64,000 bases of DNA from Fulvia fulva (taxonomy: Eukaryota; Ascomycota; Dothideomycetes; Mycosphaerellales; Mycosphaerellaceae), in assembly GCF_020509005.1 (NCBI RefSeq), contig NC_063012.1:3410001-3474000 (forward strand), read 5' to 3'. A program made the position numbers and the translations under genes. Position 1 is the first letter of the stretch; every line of letters starts with the position of its first letter. Below are positions 41,356 through 52,136 of this stretch, one piece after another. A model generated the notes under the pieces. That model made no database searches. It was not told the DNA's origin and saw nothing but the letters and a program-made list of their open reading frames with translations.

Positions 41356-42952
41356 ATGGGTTCTTTTACGGAGGGAATCCGCAGCTTCGTCAGGAGGCAC
41401 TTCCGCAAGCATCCTGATCTTCAGCCTACGCGGGAACCCAAATATTACACTCCACCACTGCCAGCCGAAAGCGAATCTCGACCTGACCAGCAGGCTGCGC
41501 CGTCCACTTCAGACCAACCAGCAGGGGCTCAAACCAAGCCGAAGCCAATCCGTGTGCACAATCGGGCTGTCGTGAAACCATCTGCCCAGGCAGCGACTAC
41601 CACTGGTACACTACAGATCGCCTTGGAGAACCAGTCAAGCTCGTCACAGGTCTACGCGTACATCAGTGAGTCCGTGCCAAAGGGTTGTATGCTTGGTAGG
41701 CACTAAAGAATATCGCAGCTGGCCGCGCCATCGACAACAACAATGCTGTTTTCATGCTCCAGGCCGACGCAAAGTCACCATACTACCCTCCCAGTCCTTC
41801 GAGAGCTGGCTCGCCCGTACCCGTGAATATCGCCATATCACTTGGTGCTCCTGGTAATGTTGTCACTGCGACCATTCCAAGGCTGGCAGGCGCTCGCATC
41901 TGGTTCTCCATGGACAAGCCTCTCACCTTCCTGCTCAATCCTGGGCCCGGAGTGGTCGAGCCTTCGGTATTTAATCCCTCGGATCCAAACTACAACACCA
42001 ACTTCGGATTCTGTGAATTTACTTTCAATTCCGCGCAGGTCTTCGTCAACATCAGTTACGTTGATTTTGTCAGTAATGTGCCTATCGCCTTGACTCTGGC
42101 GGACACTTCCGGGGGCAGTCAGCATGTGGGAGGCATGAAGTCAGACGGCCTGGCGACAGTTGCAAAGGGCTTGCGAGCCCAGACTGCTGCTGATGGTCGA
42201 CGATGGAGCTCGTTGGTGGTACAAAGTGGTGGCAGAGATCTGAGAGCCTTGAGCCCAAATTCCGGCATCACAACGAACCCCAGCTGGTTCGATACTTACT
42301 GGACGGACTACGTTAACCAAGGTAAATAGGACTTTCGTCTAGAGAACGGTCAATGCTAACAGGAATACAGTCTGGAACAGATATCGATCACAGCAGCTCA
42401 TCGTTGACACGCAAGCATCGTGGGGCGAGGTGAAGGGACAAGTCAACTCGGCGGGCTATCTGGACTTCGGGGATGGTAGTGTCTTCGCGAAACCCACCTC
42501 TGCTGATATCTTCAGCTCTAACAGCGGTCCATTCGTCACTGGCGGTAACGCCAAGACTAACGCCATTATCCCACGCCTATGCGCCGGCTTCAACAGAAGC
42601 ACCTTGCTTGTCTCCAACCAGGCCCCAAACGGCACGAAGCCATCGCAGTATTACCAGAACCCTGTCACAAATGTTAGTGTCATGTATTGAACATATGAGC
42701 CGTCTTGCTGACTGCCAAACAGCATTACTCCAGGATTGTACATGCTGCGAACGTCGATGGGCTTGGATATGCTTGGCCATATGACGATGTTTCGCCTGAC
42801 GGAGGTGAGTGGTCAATGTCAGACTGGGCGGGTCGATAATGGACGACCTTACTGACGGTTCTCTAGGTGTTCCACAAGAGGGAGCGATTTTCAGCTTCTC
42901 GCCCGCGAAGCTTACAGTGACCGTGGGTGGCAACAATGCGTACGCAGCTTGA
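41356..42952 (+). CDS. GH64 beta-1,3-glucanase (thaumatin-like fold)
   Basis: Five exons: 41356-41665, 41719-42321, 42371-42672, 42723-42804, 42867-42952, for 460 residues. The GH64 domain begins about residue 85 (LQIALENQSSSSQVYAYI, then TGRAIDNNNAVFMLQAD across intron 1). It includes RIWFSMDKPLTFLLNPGPG, FCEFTFNSAQVFVNISYVDF, GLRAQTAADGRRWSSLVVQS and VDTQASWGEVKGQV. Introns are 41666-41718, 42322-42370, 42673-42722 and 42805-42866. GH64 enzymes release oligosaccharides from beta-1,3-glucan. The N-terminal 85 residues are basic and disordered, without a signal peptide. An in-frame ATG at 41257 would add a moderately hydrophobic 33-residue N-terminus, so location (secreted or not) is unsettled. 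Confidence 0.88.
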
Positions 42953-43692
42953 AGGTGTGCTTGGGAATACCTATTGAAGAGACTGGTACGAGACTTTGAT
43001 ACCCTACACTCCGTGCTTAGCTTTATATGCTACCCATTCGCAATGTTGTTACTACATGTCTGTATATCCATATTCTCCCCCCCCCCCACGGATACGGCAT
43101 GCCGTGTCCTAGTAGCTGAGCCTTTAGAGAGCAAACATCTCCTTCACCCTATTGCTGTGGTATGCAACCAAACCCATGATACCGACTCTTGCCTTCCCAT
43201 ACTCACTGCAGGTAAGGAGGTATGCTAGCAGACTAATCTTCTGGTCGTGATCTTCATTTCCCTTGAGGCATCTTGCTCAGTTGGCATATGAAATGCGAGA
43301 GTGCGACGCATTTGAGCCTTCGTTAAACGCTTCGAGCACGTTCAACCTTTGAATCTTGTTGGAGAGAATGTCGCGTTCCAATGGTTTCATGTTATGCGCA
43401 GTCGCCACGGTCTAGTATTGATCACGTAGCCAACAAGTCATGATCATATTACCGAGTAGGCGTCCGAAAATAGTCCTATTCCAGGAGCATATCGTCATAT
43501 TCGCCATTCGCGACGCTGTTGTGTGACCTCCAACTCTATCGCCGATCAACGTTGCTTTTTGGCTCGATTTCGTCAGACCAAGACCATCAATCGCTGAACC
43601 TCACGAATACCCAAGTGGGTGCAGTACATGCAAAGGTGGGCAGTGATCCAGCTCATCCATACAGGTCAATTGAAAGCACCACTTCAGCCAAC
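42953..43692. other. Intergenic region between GH64 and RidA genes
   Basis: 740 bp with a run of cytosines at about 43079-43088. No supported gene; the right part is the promoter and 5' UTR of the RidA-family gene. Confidence 0.45.
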
Positions 43693-44209
43693 ATGGCTAA
43701 TCAATCCACAACGATCAATCCCGAGAACGGTCAATACAACCATGCACCCTTTCGAGCCTCAATTAACTGACCGACGAACCAGTACCCGTCTCTCAACCTC
43801 TGTTCTCCCAAGTCAACAGCATCGAGCTACAAGGTCCTGCAAGAGTACATAATCCCCTTTGCACCATTAACCCCGCCTCTAACCCACCTCCCAGCTCATC
43901 GCCATAACCGGCCAACTCTCAATCAACCTCGACGGCACACCCAAAGTCCAAGGCTTCGAAGCCCAGGTCAAGCTCGCCCTACAGAATCTCGAAAACTGCA
44001 TCAAAGCCGCTAGCGCCACGAAACGGGACATCTTCAAAGTCACGCATCATGTTGTAGATTTTGATTTTGAGAAGCAGAATCCCGCTCAGATTTTAATCGA
44101 GTGGCTGGGGATTGAGCATCGTCCGGCGAGTGCAATGTTGCCTGCTTATAAGCTTGCGGCGCCAGGGCTGCTTTATGAGATTGAGACGTGGTTGGTTGTA
44201 CCTGGGTAG
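43693..44209 (+). CDS. RidA/YjgF/YER057c-family protein
   Basis: Three exons: 43693-43729, 43783-43844, 43895-44209, for 137 residues. No single open frame covers this gene; it becomes visible only after splicing. The exons read MANQSTTINPEN, VPVSQPLFSQVNSIELQG and LIAITGQLSINLDGTPKVQG, continuing with FEAQVKLALQNLENCIKAAS and ending HRPASAMLPAYKLAAPGLL..EIETWLVVP. Introns are 43730-43782 (branch TTAACTGAC) and 43845-43894 (branch CTAACC). The FSQ, Q(L)...D and F.N(L)...L.AAG-like signals identify the RidA superfamily. RidA members hydrolyse reactive imine/enamine intermediates from PLP enzymes; the usual active-site Arg of the RidA subgroup is not obvious, so the subgroup is uncertain. Confidence 0.82.
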
Positions 44210-44310
44210 TAAGGCATGAATGCTGAAGGTTAAGGGAAGATCGGTGAAATGGAACTTGCTTACGTCTTGTAGAGGTGACACTGTGAGGTGGGCTGGTAGC
44301 TTGCGGTCGA

Positions 44311-47300
44311 TCATTGTATAGCAGGAAGCAATCCATCTAGCCCTTCCGCCCCGAGCATTGCAGCAGCGACAGGCAGAGGCGCACAAACAGCCCGCCCACG
44401 ATCTAATCCCTTTGCTTTAGTGAGAAGCGCTAGGTTTCTGTACATCTTGACCACCTCCCGCAACGTCAGTTCCGCTTGTTTTACAGTGCCCTCATCGATC
44501 GCACCGTTGGGTTTGACCTGTATCGTCCAATGCAAGGTCACGCCCATTCCAGGTAAGCTGTGTCGTGAGCCTGTGGCGGTGACATGTGCAGCCTCTCCGC
44601 CGCCTCCACGCTTGAAGATCAAGGCATTGGCCAAACCAACGTCAGCAATGAAACTCGAAAATGTCGGTGAGATCAGAGCGCCCCAGGTCTCGTCAGTGGT
44701 GTCGACCAGGTGCGTCTCCATCTCTACCTCCAGTGCAGAGGCTGTGGTATCGCTCGGCGCCGGAGTTGGCGGAGCATTGCTTTGGCCGCTGACGTCTGGC
44801 GAGCTTGTGAAGTTGTTACCTTGCGGAGTCGATGCCGGCGTAAGGAAGCCGCCGTCTTGGCTGCCATCTTTGAGATGCCCATCAGTTGGACTAGCTGGCG
44901 AAAGAGCAACGAGTGCAGGTTCAAGCTGGACCGTTGAGAGTGTGACACATAGCGGCTGGGCTCGAGGCTTAGCGAGGGAGCGCCAGCATTGCGATATGGA
45001 TTGGTCAAGACCCTGGTGCGTCACAATGAAAAGTCGCCAAGTCACCTTCCTCGCTGCCAGAATCTCGTAGGTGCGTTCGACGACCTCCTCTGCGGGTTCA
45101 GCCAGAGACTTGCCACGAAGAGAGTAAGCCACGGTAGACTGATACAAACCAGTGTTATCGACCCACGCGGCAGTGACCCACTGCCCGTCCTTACTGCAGG
45201 CGTACGCGAGATGAAGGATTGATCCCTCATGAAGCAGATGGCTAGGTGGCTCAGCAGCCAGTTGGAAGCCAATGCGCTTTGGTGCAGCGCTCGCCAACTC
45301 TACTGACGGAGCAGAGAGTATGGGAAGCACGGCACTATCGCCTCCAGCTGAAAGTGTTGAAGATGGCGGACATCTGTCGTAGACCTCCCGAGCGATGGCC
45401 ATAGCCTGTCTGCTATCGAGTACTACCATCGTGTCGAAAGATGCGACAAGATCAATCGGCACGAGCTGGAGCACAATGTCACTGCCGCTGTGATTCTTTT
45501 GTGCCTTGGACAGACTTTCTCGGTAGGCTTTGAACAACAGCCAGAAACAAGCAGACAAGTGGTGGAGCGCCTGCTTGTTGGTAAAAGGATTGAGCATGTA
45601 TATCACCGTAGCCCGTTCATTTTCGTGCGGACCAATAGATGCTAGTGCCTTCCCGAGCTGGGCGCAAGCCTGAGCGTAGGCTTTGAACGCCCCCACGATT
45701 GACATGTCGGTGTCAAGCTTCACTGGTGTCATACCATCTTGATACTTGTCCAGTTCGTCCTTCGAATCGATGGTACGCGTGTGCACGTGCGAGCCATATT
45801 TGCAGCTCTCATATGCTGTGCCCACATCAGTCAGAAAGTGTCTCACAGCGCGCTGCAAGTCGGCGTTGCAGGGGAATACACAAAACGCCTGCACGTCCTT
45901 GGGCCCGCCCGTCGGCCCTAGACCCAAAGGCTCCCAGAATGGCAGACTCGTCGGTAGCATCTCGAAGCTGTCGCTCCCACGCTGAACCTTGACATACGGA
46001 GGTGGCAAAGAGAAGTAGTCGGGGCCGACCATGGAGCTGTCGGAGCGTTGTGGTGGTCTAGGCTGACCTTGAGGCCCTTTCCCAGCATTGGGCATGGCAC
46101 GAGGCGGTGGCTCTCTCATCAATGCGACTTGACTTAGCTCTTGTGGCTCGGAAATTGGAAGAGTCTCGTTGAAAGCAGTCTCGATGCAGCGTTGGAGGCC
46201 ATGGTATCCGGTATTGACCAAATGCACGTCACCGAGCGCTGTTGCAGAATGTTCGCTCACTATTTGCGCCACGTATATCAGGTCGTCCTTGCGAAAGTCG
46301 TAGGTCTCCTCAATACTTGGCCATAGAACCTCTTCTCCTGGGCTTCCGAGAAGGGCGTGGCAGCTTCGATAACGCCGCTGGGTTTGTGCCTCATGCGAGG
46401 AGGTGCACATTGTGCTGATGAGGTCCACTTTGTCAGATACACCAGTGCATGGCTTAAGAATGCCTAGCAGAGTTTCATTGGTATGCACTTCTAAGAGGCC
46501 ATCACGCGGGCCATCTTCAGAACACATCACATCCTGTTCCCGCTCAGGTTTTGTACCATCAATGACCCGCTTTCTCTTTCTGTTATCCCATGGGAGACGG
46601 GGCGGTAGCTCCGCGTCGCTCTCACTGGACGAGGACTCGAAGGAATCTTCTTCGCTTTCGGTGTCATCCTCCGTATCAAATCGGCTAGCGCCACGATCAA
46701 GCTTGATTGCACGAGACTTTTTACGCATAGGAGTGAGACCTATACTTGGTGCCTTCGGAAGAGATGCACTTGAGTGCTGCTTGCCATGCTGTGTTCCAAC
46801 GGACGCATACTTCGATCCAAGATCGAATCCTGCTCTGAAACCGACCGGTTGAAAGGTACTGCTCCTGCGTCGCTCAACCTCACGTCTTACATCGGGTTGC
46901 ACCATGCTGGCAGGGACAGGCGGCGGAAGCAGACGCTCACGGATTCCGAATGGACTCAGTGGCTTTTCGTATGTGACTTTGGGCGGAGATAGCGCGGCCA
47001 TTTGCTGGACTGCGGTGCTCTCAGCAACGCCGTCCGAGGCGTGATCAGTGCCCGATGCCATTCGGCCGTCTTGGAGCAGGAGGGACGAATCCACAGGTGC
47101 CAACATTGTCTTCTCTTCGATATCAGTAAGTCCAATGTCTGCGAGTTTCTGGGCCGGGGTACTGGCTGGAAGTGCAATCTCTGTGTCATCCACCATCATT
47201 GCTTCGTCGTCGGGCTCATCGAAGAAGCTGAAGTCCGCGTCACCAACGTCGTTATCGCCGAATCCAATCTCGCCAACGTCTCCGAATAGATCCTCTGGAC

Positions 47301-48558
47301 CCACCTGGAAATCGGCATGCTCTGCAGCAGAACGTTCAGACTCCTTCGGCACTTCGTCGCTCGTGGGCAACGTTTCGATAATGGTCGCCGTTTGTTCGGC
47401 GTTGGCGACAGAGGGCGTCGTGGCTAAAATCGGCTGCGCAGTAGCTTGACTCTGAGCAAGTCCGTCAGGCGGCGTTGGGTATATGCCTGCCATGGCAGCC
47501 TGTTGATCAAATTGACGTTGATTGAATGGCGAGCTGACGCTGGCATCCTGGCCTTCTATCGGTACGGAGGAAGGAAGAGCATCATCGAGCTCTCCCATCT
47601 GAGCAGGGGAATGATCAGGTTGAACACGCTGCCGCTCAGAAGCGCCGTTGAACCAAGCCTCTGCCAGACCGAGCGGGTTCAGGAAAGTCTGTTGATTACT
47701 GAGTCCGGCAAACCAAGACCGCCAATCGGTCTTGGGCGCATGTAGATCTGAGTGGTATGCTTGGCTGACACGAGGCGCAAGACAAAGGCGGAGTGGCCAG
47801 TCGAACACACCCTCGCTGGGGCCATCAATCATTTCAACAGTCTGCCATTCGTCCTCCGTCGACAAGTGAATATTTTTGGACGCAAGCGCGGCGACGAGCT
47901 GGTCTCTCCAAGCGCGGTTGGCAGTCGCAGGGTCCGCATCCTGTATCACAGGCCGGGCAAGATGACCCATGGGTGCAAGGACGAGAGTATGCGCATCGTC
48001 TGCACCAACATGTTCAAGTGGTTGCCATGAAGAAGGGAAGAACTTCGGGACCAGGTATAACGTGTCCGATTCAGAGCCCTTGACAGACATGGTGACGAGC
48101 GTGCGATCCTGGCCATCTTCGTCGTCCAGTTCCGTTGGCATGTATAGCCAGGTCCATGGCCCAACGTGGATGACGTTGGTGTCTCTCGCTAGTCGGAAGG
48201 CAAGTGCGTGTTCGATGGCCTCGAGGAACAAGTCTCTGGTAGTGTGGCCAAGAACGGGTGTATTGGGCGATTCGTTCTCCAAAGTGCCACTGTCAACGAG
48301 GACCAATGCTTGGTGGACGGCGTCGAGACGATGCTTGGTTTCGTCTTCCAGATGACCGAAGATCCAAAGATGCTCTGCCACGCCTGTGCATAGCACATTT
48401 CGCGCTCTCAGATATGTGAGGGTGTTGCGGATGTGGCCTAGCGCTTCTGCCACGCGCAGGCGGTCATTCTTCCAGCTGTATTGGTATTGGACGTAAGGTG
48501 TGTCGGATATATGGTGTACTGCATGCACATTGGTGGTGCACCTTTGGAGGAAGTCCAT
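44311..48558 (-). CDS. MED13: MED13 (SRB9), Mediator kinase-module subunit
   Basis: A single exon of 1415 residues from the ATG at 48558 (MDFLQRCTTNVHAV). The N-terminal Med13 domain covers about 1-350 (GPWTWLYMPTEL and later DWPLRLCLAPRVSQAY). A long disordered acidic centre has FGDVGEIGFGDNDVGDADFS and SPFGIRERLLPPPVP. The C-terminal Med13 domain, about 900-1400, has PPYVKVQRGSDSFEMLPTSL, FWEPLGLGP, VIYMLNPFTN, and near the end LHWTIQVKPN with VVKMYRNLALLTKAKG. Family role: Med13 links the Cdk8-cyclin C-Med12 module to core Mediator in the nucleus. It is convergent with RidA, with 101 bp between stops, and divergent from ENP2. Confidence 0.92.
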   Translation of the reverse strand: MDFLQRCTTNVHAVHHISDTPYVQYQYSWKNDRLRVAEALGHIRNTLTYLRARNVLCTGVAEHLWIFGHLEDETKHRLDAVHQALVLVDSGTLENESPNTPVLGHTTRDLFLEAIEHALAFRLARDTNVIHVGPWTWLYMPTELDDEDGQDRTLVTMSVKGSESDTLYLVPKFFPSSWQPLEHVGADDAHTLVLAPMGHLARPVIQDADPATANRAWRDQLVAALASKNIHLSTEDEWQTVEMIDGPSEGVFDWPLRLCLAPRVSQAYHSDLHAPKTDWRSWFAGLSNQQTFLNPLGLAEAWFNGASERQRVQPDHSPAQMGELDDALPSSVPIEGQDASVSSPFNQRQFDQQAAMAGIYPTPPDGLAQSQATAQPILATTPSVANAEQTATIIETLPTSDEVPKESERSAAEHADFQVGPEDLFGDVGEIGFGDNDVGDADFSFFDEPDDEAMMVDDTEIALPASTPAQKLADIGLTDIEEKTMLAPVDSSLLLQDGRMASGTDHASDGVAESTAVQQMAALSPPKVTYEKPLSPFGIRERLLPPPVPASMVQPDVRREVERRRSSTFQPVGFRAGFDLGSKYASVGTQHGKQHSSASLPKAPSIGLTPMRKKSRAIKLDRGASRFDTEDDTESEEDSFESSSSESDAELPPRLPWDNRKRKRVIDGTKPEREQDVMCSEDGPRDGLLEVHTNETLLGILKPCTGVSDKVDLISTMCTSSHEAQTQRRYRSCHALLGSPGEEVLWPSIEETYDFRKDDLIYVAQIVSEHSATALGDVHLVNTGYHGLQRCIETAFNETLPISEPQELSQVALMREPPPRAMPNAGKGPQGQPRPPQRSDSSMVGPDYFSLPPPYVKVQRGSDSFEMLPTSLPFWEPLGLGPTGGPKDVQAFCVFPCNADLQRAVRHFLTDVGTAYESCKYGSHVHTRTIDSKDELDKYQDGMTPVKLDTDMSIVGAFKAYAQACAQLGKALASIGPHENERATVIYMLNPFTNKQALHHLSACFWLLFKAYRESLSKAQKNHSGSDIVLQLVPIDLVASFDTMVVLDSRQAMAIAREVYDRCPPSSTLSAGGDSAVLPILSAPSVELASAAPKRIGFQLAAEPPSHLLHEGSILHLAYACSKDGQWVTAAWVDNTGLYQSTVAYSLRGKSLAEPAEEVVERTYEILAARKVTWRLFIVTHQGLDQSISQCWRSLAKPRAQPLCVTLSTVQLEPALVALSPASPTDGHLKDGSQDGGFLTPASTPQGNNFTSSPDVSGQSNAPPTPAPSDTTASALEVEMETHLVDTTDETWGALISPTFSSFIADVGLANALIFKRGGGGEAAHVTATGSRHSLPGMGVTLHWTIQVKPNGAIDEGTVKQAELTLREVVKMYRNLALLTKAKGLDRGRAVCAPLPVAAAMLGAEGLDGLLPAIQ

Positions 48559-48842
48559 GCCCGACCAAGTCAGACAGTGTGTGTTCGCGGTCAAGGCACA
48601 TTCGGGTGATGGAATCGAATCGCGTCTATTCTGGCTGCCGAGCTGTGCATGAGGCTGTCGTGTATGGCGTGACGGCGATGTCGCAGAGATTCGACGGCGG
48701 TGTCGAAAGGGGCAGGGTAGGCGATGGGTGTGGTGTTGAGGATGGTCGTGTTTCCAGCGATTGCACACGAGGGTCTGGGTCGTTCGTGCTGCTGACTGTC
48801 TGGTGTCTGCGTTAGAGCCCAGCTACCTCCTACGTCTCTGCA

Positions 48843-48879
<37 letters not shown>

Positions 48880-48884
48880 ACGCA
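48843..48884. repeat. Hexanucleotide tandem repeat (GACGCC/GACGCA)7
   Basis: Five perfect GACGCC units followed by two GACGCA units. It lies in the MED13/ENP2 divergent promoter, about 285 bp upstream of the MED13 start. Confidence 0.9.
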
Positions 48885-48971
48885 CCCGGTGGAGAGCTAG
48901 CGCCAAAGGGAAACGCCAAGGTACCTATCGAATCGGCGCTGTGTACCGAAAATGATCTCATGCGACACAGC

Positions 48972-49007
48972 CAACGCCAACGCCAACGCCAACGCCATCG
49001 CCATCGC
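48972..49007. repeat. Hexanucleotide tandem repeat (CAACGC)4(CATCGC)2
   Basis: Four CAACGC units then two CATCGC units, about 75 bp upstream of the ENP2 start, probably in the ENP2 5' UTR. It differs from the nearby GACGCC array by few bases per unit, so the two arrays may be related. Confidence 0.9.
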
Positions 49008-49083
49008 AGGAAAAGCACTGGAGAGCTGCACCTACACCGCAGAGTACGGTGGCGTGCAGGTGTTGTAGTAGCAGTCGGCGGAC

Positions 49084-51403
49084 ATGAAGCTGAACACGCA
49101 CGGAAAGGCGCCGGTGTACACAATCGCCGGTGCATCGACTGCACGGCCGCTACCCGAATGGCTCGCGCGCAAGAGGAAGCGCAGTCTGAAGAAGGACGCC
49201 GAGTATGCGAATCGCGTGGAGCTGCTGCAGGACTTCGGGTTTGAGGAGGCCAGCCAGTGCGTGCGCGTCAGTGAAGACGGCGAGTGGGTGATGAGCACCG
49301 GTCAGCATCTCTCCTTCGACCACATGTGTGTTCTGCTCTCCCCAGAAGCTGATGGCTGACAGACGGAACGCCGCAGGCACATACAAGCCGCAGATCCACG
49401 TCCATTACCTGCCGCATCTATCGCTGTCCTACGCCCGCCACACCAACACCGTCAATGAGACATTCATCATCCTTTCGTCAGACTACAGCAAATCGCTCCA
49501 TCTGCAGACAGACCGATTCTTGGAGTTCCACACACCAGCCGGCTTGCACTACACCACCCGAATACCCCGATATGGACGAGATCTCAAGTACAACCGTCGC
49601 ACGGCGGAGGCACTGGTACCTGCTGTGGGAGTCAATGCGGATGGCAACGGCGAGGTGTTCCGCTTGAACCTGGACGTGGGACGCTTTATGAAAGGCTACG
49701 AGGTGGACGTTGGGGGCGATGACATGGACACATTCGGCGGTGGCGCATTGCAAGGAGGCATCAACACCGGTTCAGTCAACTGTGCAGCTATCGCCGAAGA
49801 AAGTCATGGACTGCTGGCCTTTGGCACTTCGCTCGGAACTGTGGAGTGCTGGGACTCTCGTTCCCGAAACCGCGTCGCAGTACTCACATCGCCACGCTCA
49901 GCTGCGGATCTCGACATTGACGCACGGCCCGAAATAACCGCATTGGCTTTCGATCGCGAGGGACTGGACTTGGCTACCGGCAGTAGCAACGGGATAGTAC
50001 GCACATACGACATTCGCCAACAAGCATCCGTCTGGGACAAGCAACAGGGCTACGACTATGCCATACAAACGCTCTCGTATCTCAACCCGCCATATGGCGA
50101 CTCAACTAAGCTGTTGAGTGCGGACAAGAAGGGCATCAAGATCTGGGAAGCTGAATCTGGCGAGTACTGGACTGGCGTAGAACCGGCGGTAGACCTGAAC
50201 CACGTCGAGTGGGTACCTGACAGTGGCATGCTACTTACCGCAAATGAGGGCAGACAACAACATTCCTTCTTCATCCCACAGCTTGGTCCGGCGCCGAAGT
50301 GGTGCGCATTTCTGGATAATCTGGTCGATGAGATGGCGGAAGATCCGGACGATCCGAACGCTTTCAAGACATCGGGCACCGCTGCCGGTGAGGTGTACGA
50401 CAACTACAAATTCCTGGACACCAAGCAGCTGCGCGATCTCAGCTTGGATCACTTGATCGGCACTACGAACTTGCTCAGACCGTACATGCATGGTTACTTT
50501 GTCGATCAGAAACTGTACGAGCAGGCACGACTTCTGACAAATCCCGATATTGCAGAGCAACAGCGACAGAAGAGCATCCAGGAGAAGATCAACAAAGAGA
50601 GAGAAAGCCGGATCCGAGGGACCAAGAAAGTTGCAGTCAAGGTCAATCGAAAGTATGCCGAGAAGCTGGCAGCACAAGAAGAGGCCAACGAGAAGAGGAA
50701 AGCACAGCGTGTATTGCGACAAGGTGGAGACGAGCCCGCACAGAAGAAAGTGCGAAGCGAAGCAGATGCGGACGATGTACAGGAAGAGGAGCCCAAGGGC
50801 CTGGTCGATGATCGTTTCAAGGCGCTCTTCGAGAGCGAAGACTTCGAGATCGACGAGACGAGTCGCGAGTTCGCCATGCACAATGCATCGACTGCGCCTT
50901 CAGCTCCCGGCAAGAAGACCGGTCTTACTGCCGTGGAGGAGGAAGAACTGGACGATTCGCGTGCTCGCAGTTCTGACCATCAGGATGATGATGAGTCGGA
51001 AGCTGAAGCTCCAGTGCCCCGGAGGAAGCCAGATGAGCTTGCAGATTCGAAGGGTCGCATCGGTTCGACCTCATACAAGAAATCTGGCAAGCGGTCTCAG
51101 GAACAGCGGCAAGGGCCCACGATGCAAGTTTCCTCATCAAATCGGGCCAAGTCACGGCCTCAAGATCGACGCAACAAGTCGTTTGGCGATCTTGCTGCCA
51201 CCAATTTGCCTGCTCGAGAGAAGAAAGCCACCGTATCGTTTGGTGACGAAAGGCCGTTTGGTGAGAAAGAAGTCACGTTCGCACCGTCCAAACCACAGAA
51301 GAAAAGTCATCGACAGCAGCAGGCATCGGCGGATGATGGCCGAAAGATCAGTCGGGGCAAAGAGAGACGAAGTGCGAGCGGTAATGTGTTCAGACGGATG
51401 TGA
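49084..51403 (+). CDS. ENP2: ENP2 / NOL10 SSU-processome protein
   Basis: Two exons, 49084-49300 and 49377-51403 (intron 49301-49376, GTCAGC..CCGCAG), for 747 residues. The N-terminus (KAPVYTIAGASTARPLPEWL, ARKRKRSLKKD) and STGTYKPQIHVHYLPHLSLS across the junction are Enp2 signatures. WD-repeat-like blades follow (FGTSLGTVECWDSR, ATGSSNGIVRTYDIR, SADKKGIKIWEAESG). Next come DTKQLRDLSLDHLIGTTNLL, a basic coiled coil and the NUC153 motif DDRFKALFESEDFEIDE. The tail is basic and disordered. Enp2 binds the U3-containing small-subunit processome and is needed for 18S rRNA maturation in the nucleolus. Confidence 0.94.
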
Positions 51404-51518
51404 TCGGGTTGCTGCCTTCCCAGCTACCCGGCCACGACACAACCCATTTCTATCGTCTAAGCCGAGATCACTCCACTTCGTTGCTCGACGGAGCTTGCCA
51501 GGCTTTCAAGCACACAGC

Positions 51519-52136
51519 TTACAACTTCGAGAGGATCGATTCCGCTCCGGAGACCTAAGCGCAACGATTAGTCCTGTCTCCACGGCCTACAGCCCAAGTC
51601 TACAACTTACCGTCACGTTCCCAGGGCCCTCTTCTGCATCTGCAACAGATATCGTCCCATCCTTCTCAATCACCATCGCCCACCTCCCGTTCCGATCCGC
51701 AGGCCCATCCCATCCATAATTCTTCGAGAAGAAGCTCTTTGTGTCGCTCATAAACCTAATCTTCGTATCCTCTTTCGCGCCATTGACTTTGCCCCACGCA
51801 GCCATGACCCACGAATCATTGCTCGCTATGACGACGACCAGATCGACGCCTTTTTGGAGGAGCTTGTCGAGGTTGGCGAAGTAGGGTGGGATGTGGAAGG
51901 CCTGGCAGCCAGGCGTGAAGGCGCCGGGAACGGAGACGAGGACGACTTTCTTGCCGGCGAATTCTTTGCTGGCGTCGAAGACTTGGGGCACGCCGCAGGA
52001 TGTGGGGTCTGATTTGCGGGTTAGTTGAGCGGGAGTGTGAGGTGCAGGATGACTACTTGCCTGGATCTGTTATGGGTGCCCATTCTAGCTTGACGCCGTC
52101 TGGGAACTTGTCGCCGACTTTCAATGGTTTGGACAT
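51519..52136 (-). CDS. Peroxiredoxin (AHP1/PMP20 type) with C-terminal SKL
   Basis: Three exons on the minus strand: 52136-52061, 52008-51611, 51554-51519, for 169 residues. The first intron (52060-52009) has a GC donor (CCAG|GCAAGT) and AG acceptor; it joins EWAPITDPDP to TSCGVPQVFDASKEFAGK without a gap. The peroxidatic site is PGAFTPGC, with Cys60 and the family Pro and Thr; the Arg of GRWAMVIEKDG is present. Intron 2 (51610-51555) leads to the last exon encoding VSGAESILSKL. SKL at the C-terminus is the canonical PTS1 peroxisomal signal. The family reduces hydrogen peroxide and alkyl hydroperoxides. Divergent from the aldehyde dehydrogenase gene. Confidence 0.9.

Larger units (their letters stand above)
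48559..49083. promoter_or_regulatory. Divergent promoter MED13 / ENP2 with two hexamer repeats
   Basis: 525 bp between divergent starts, carrying two separate GC-rich hexanucleotide arrays (see repeat entries). The MED13 frame stays open through the proximal 210 bp but without family similarity, so I treat it as 5' flank. Confidence 0.5.

Noticed and set aside
41111..41706. 15-nt identical string CTTGGTAGGCACTAA at 41112 and in GH64 intron 1
   Set aside because: A match of this length is expected by chance about once or twice in 64 kb, and the flanks do not align.
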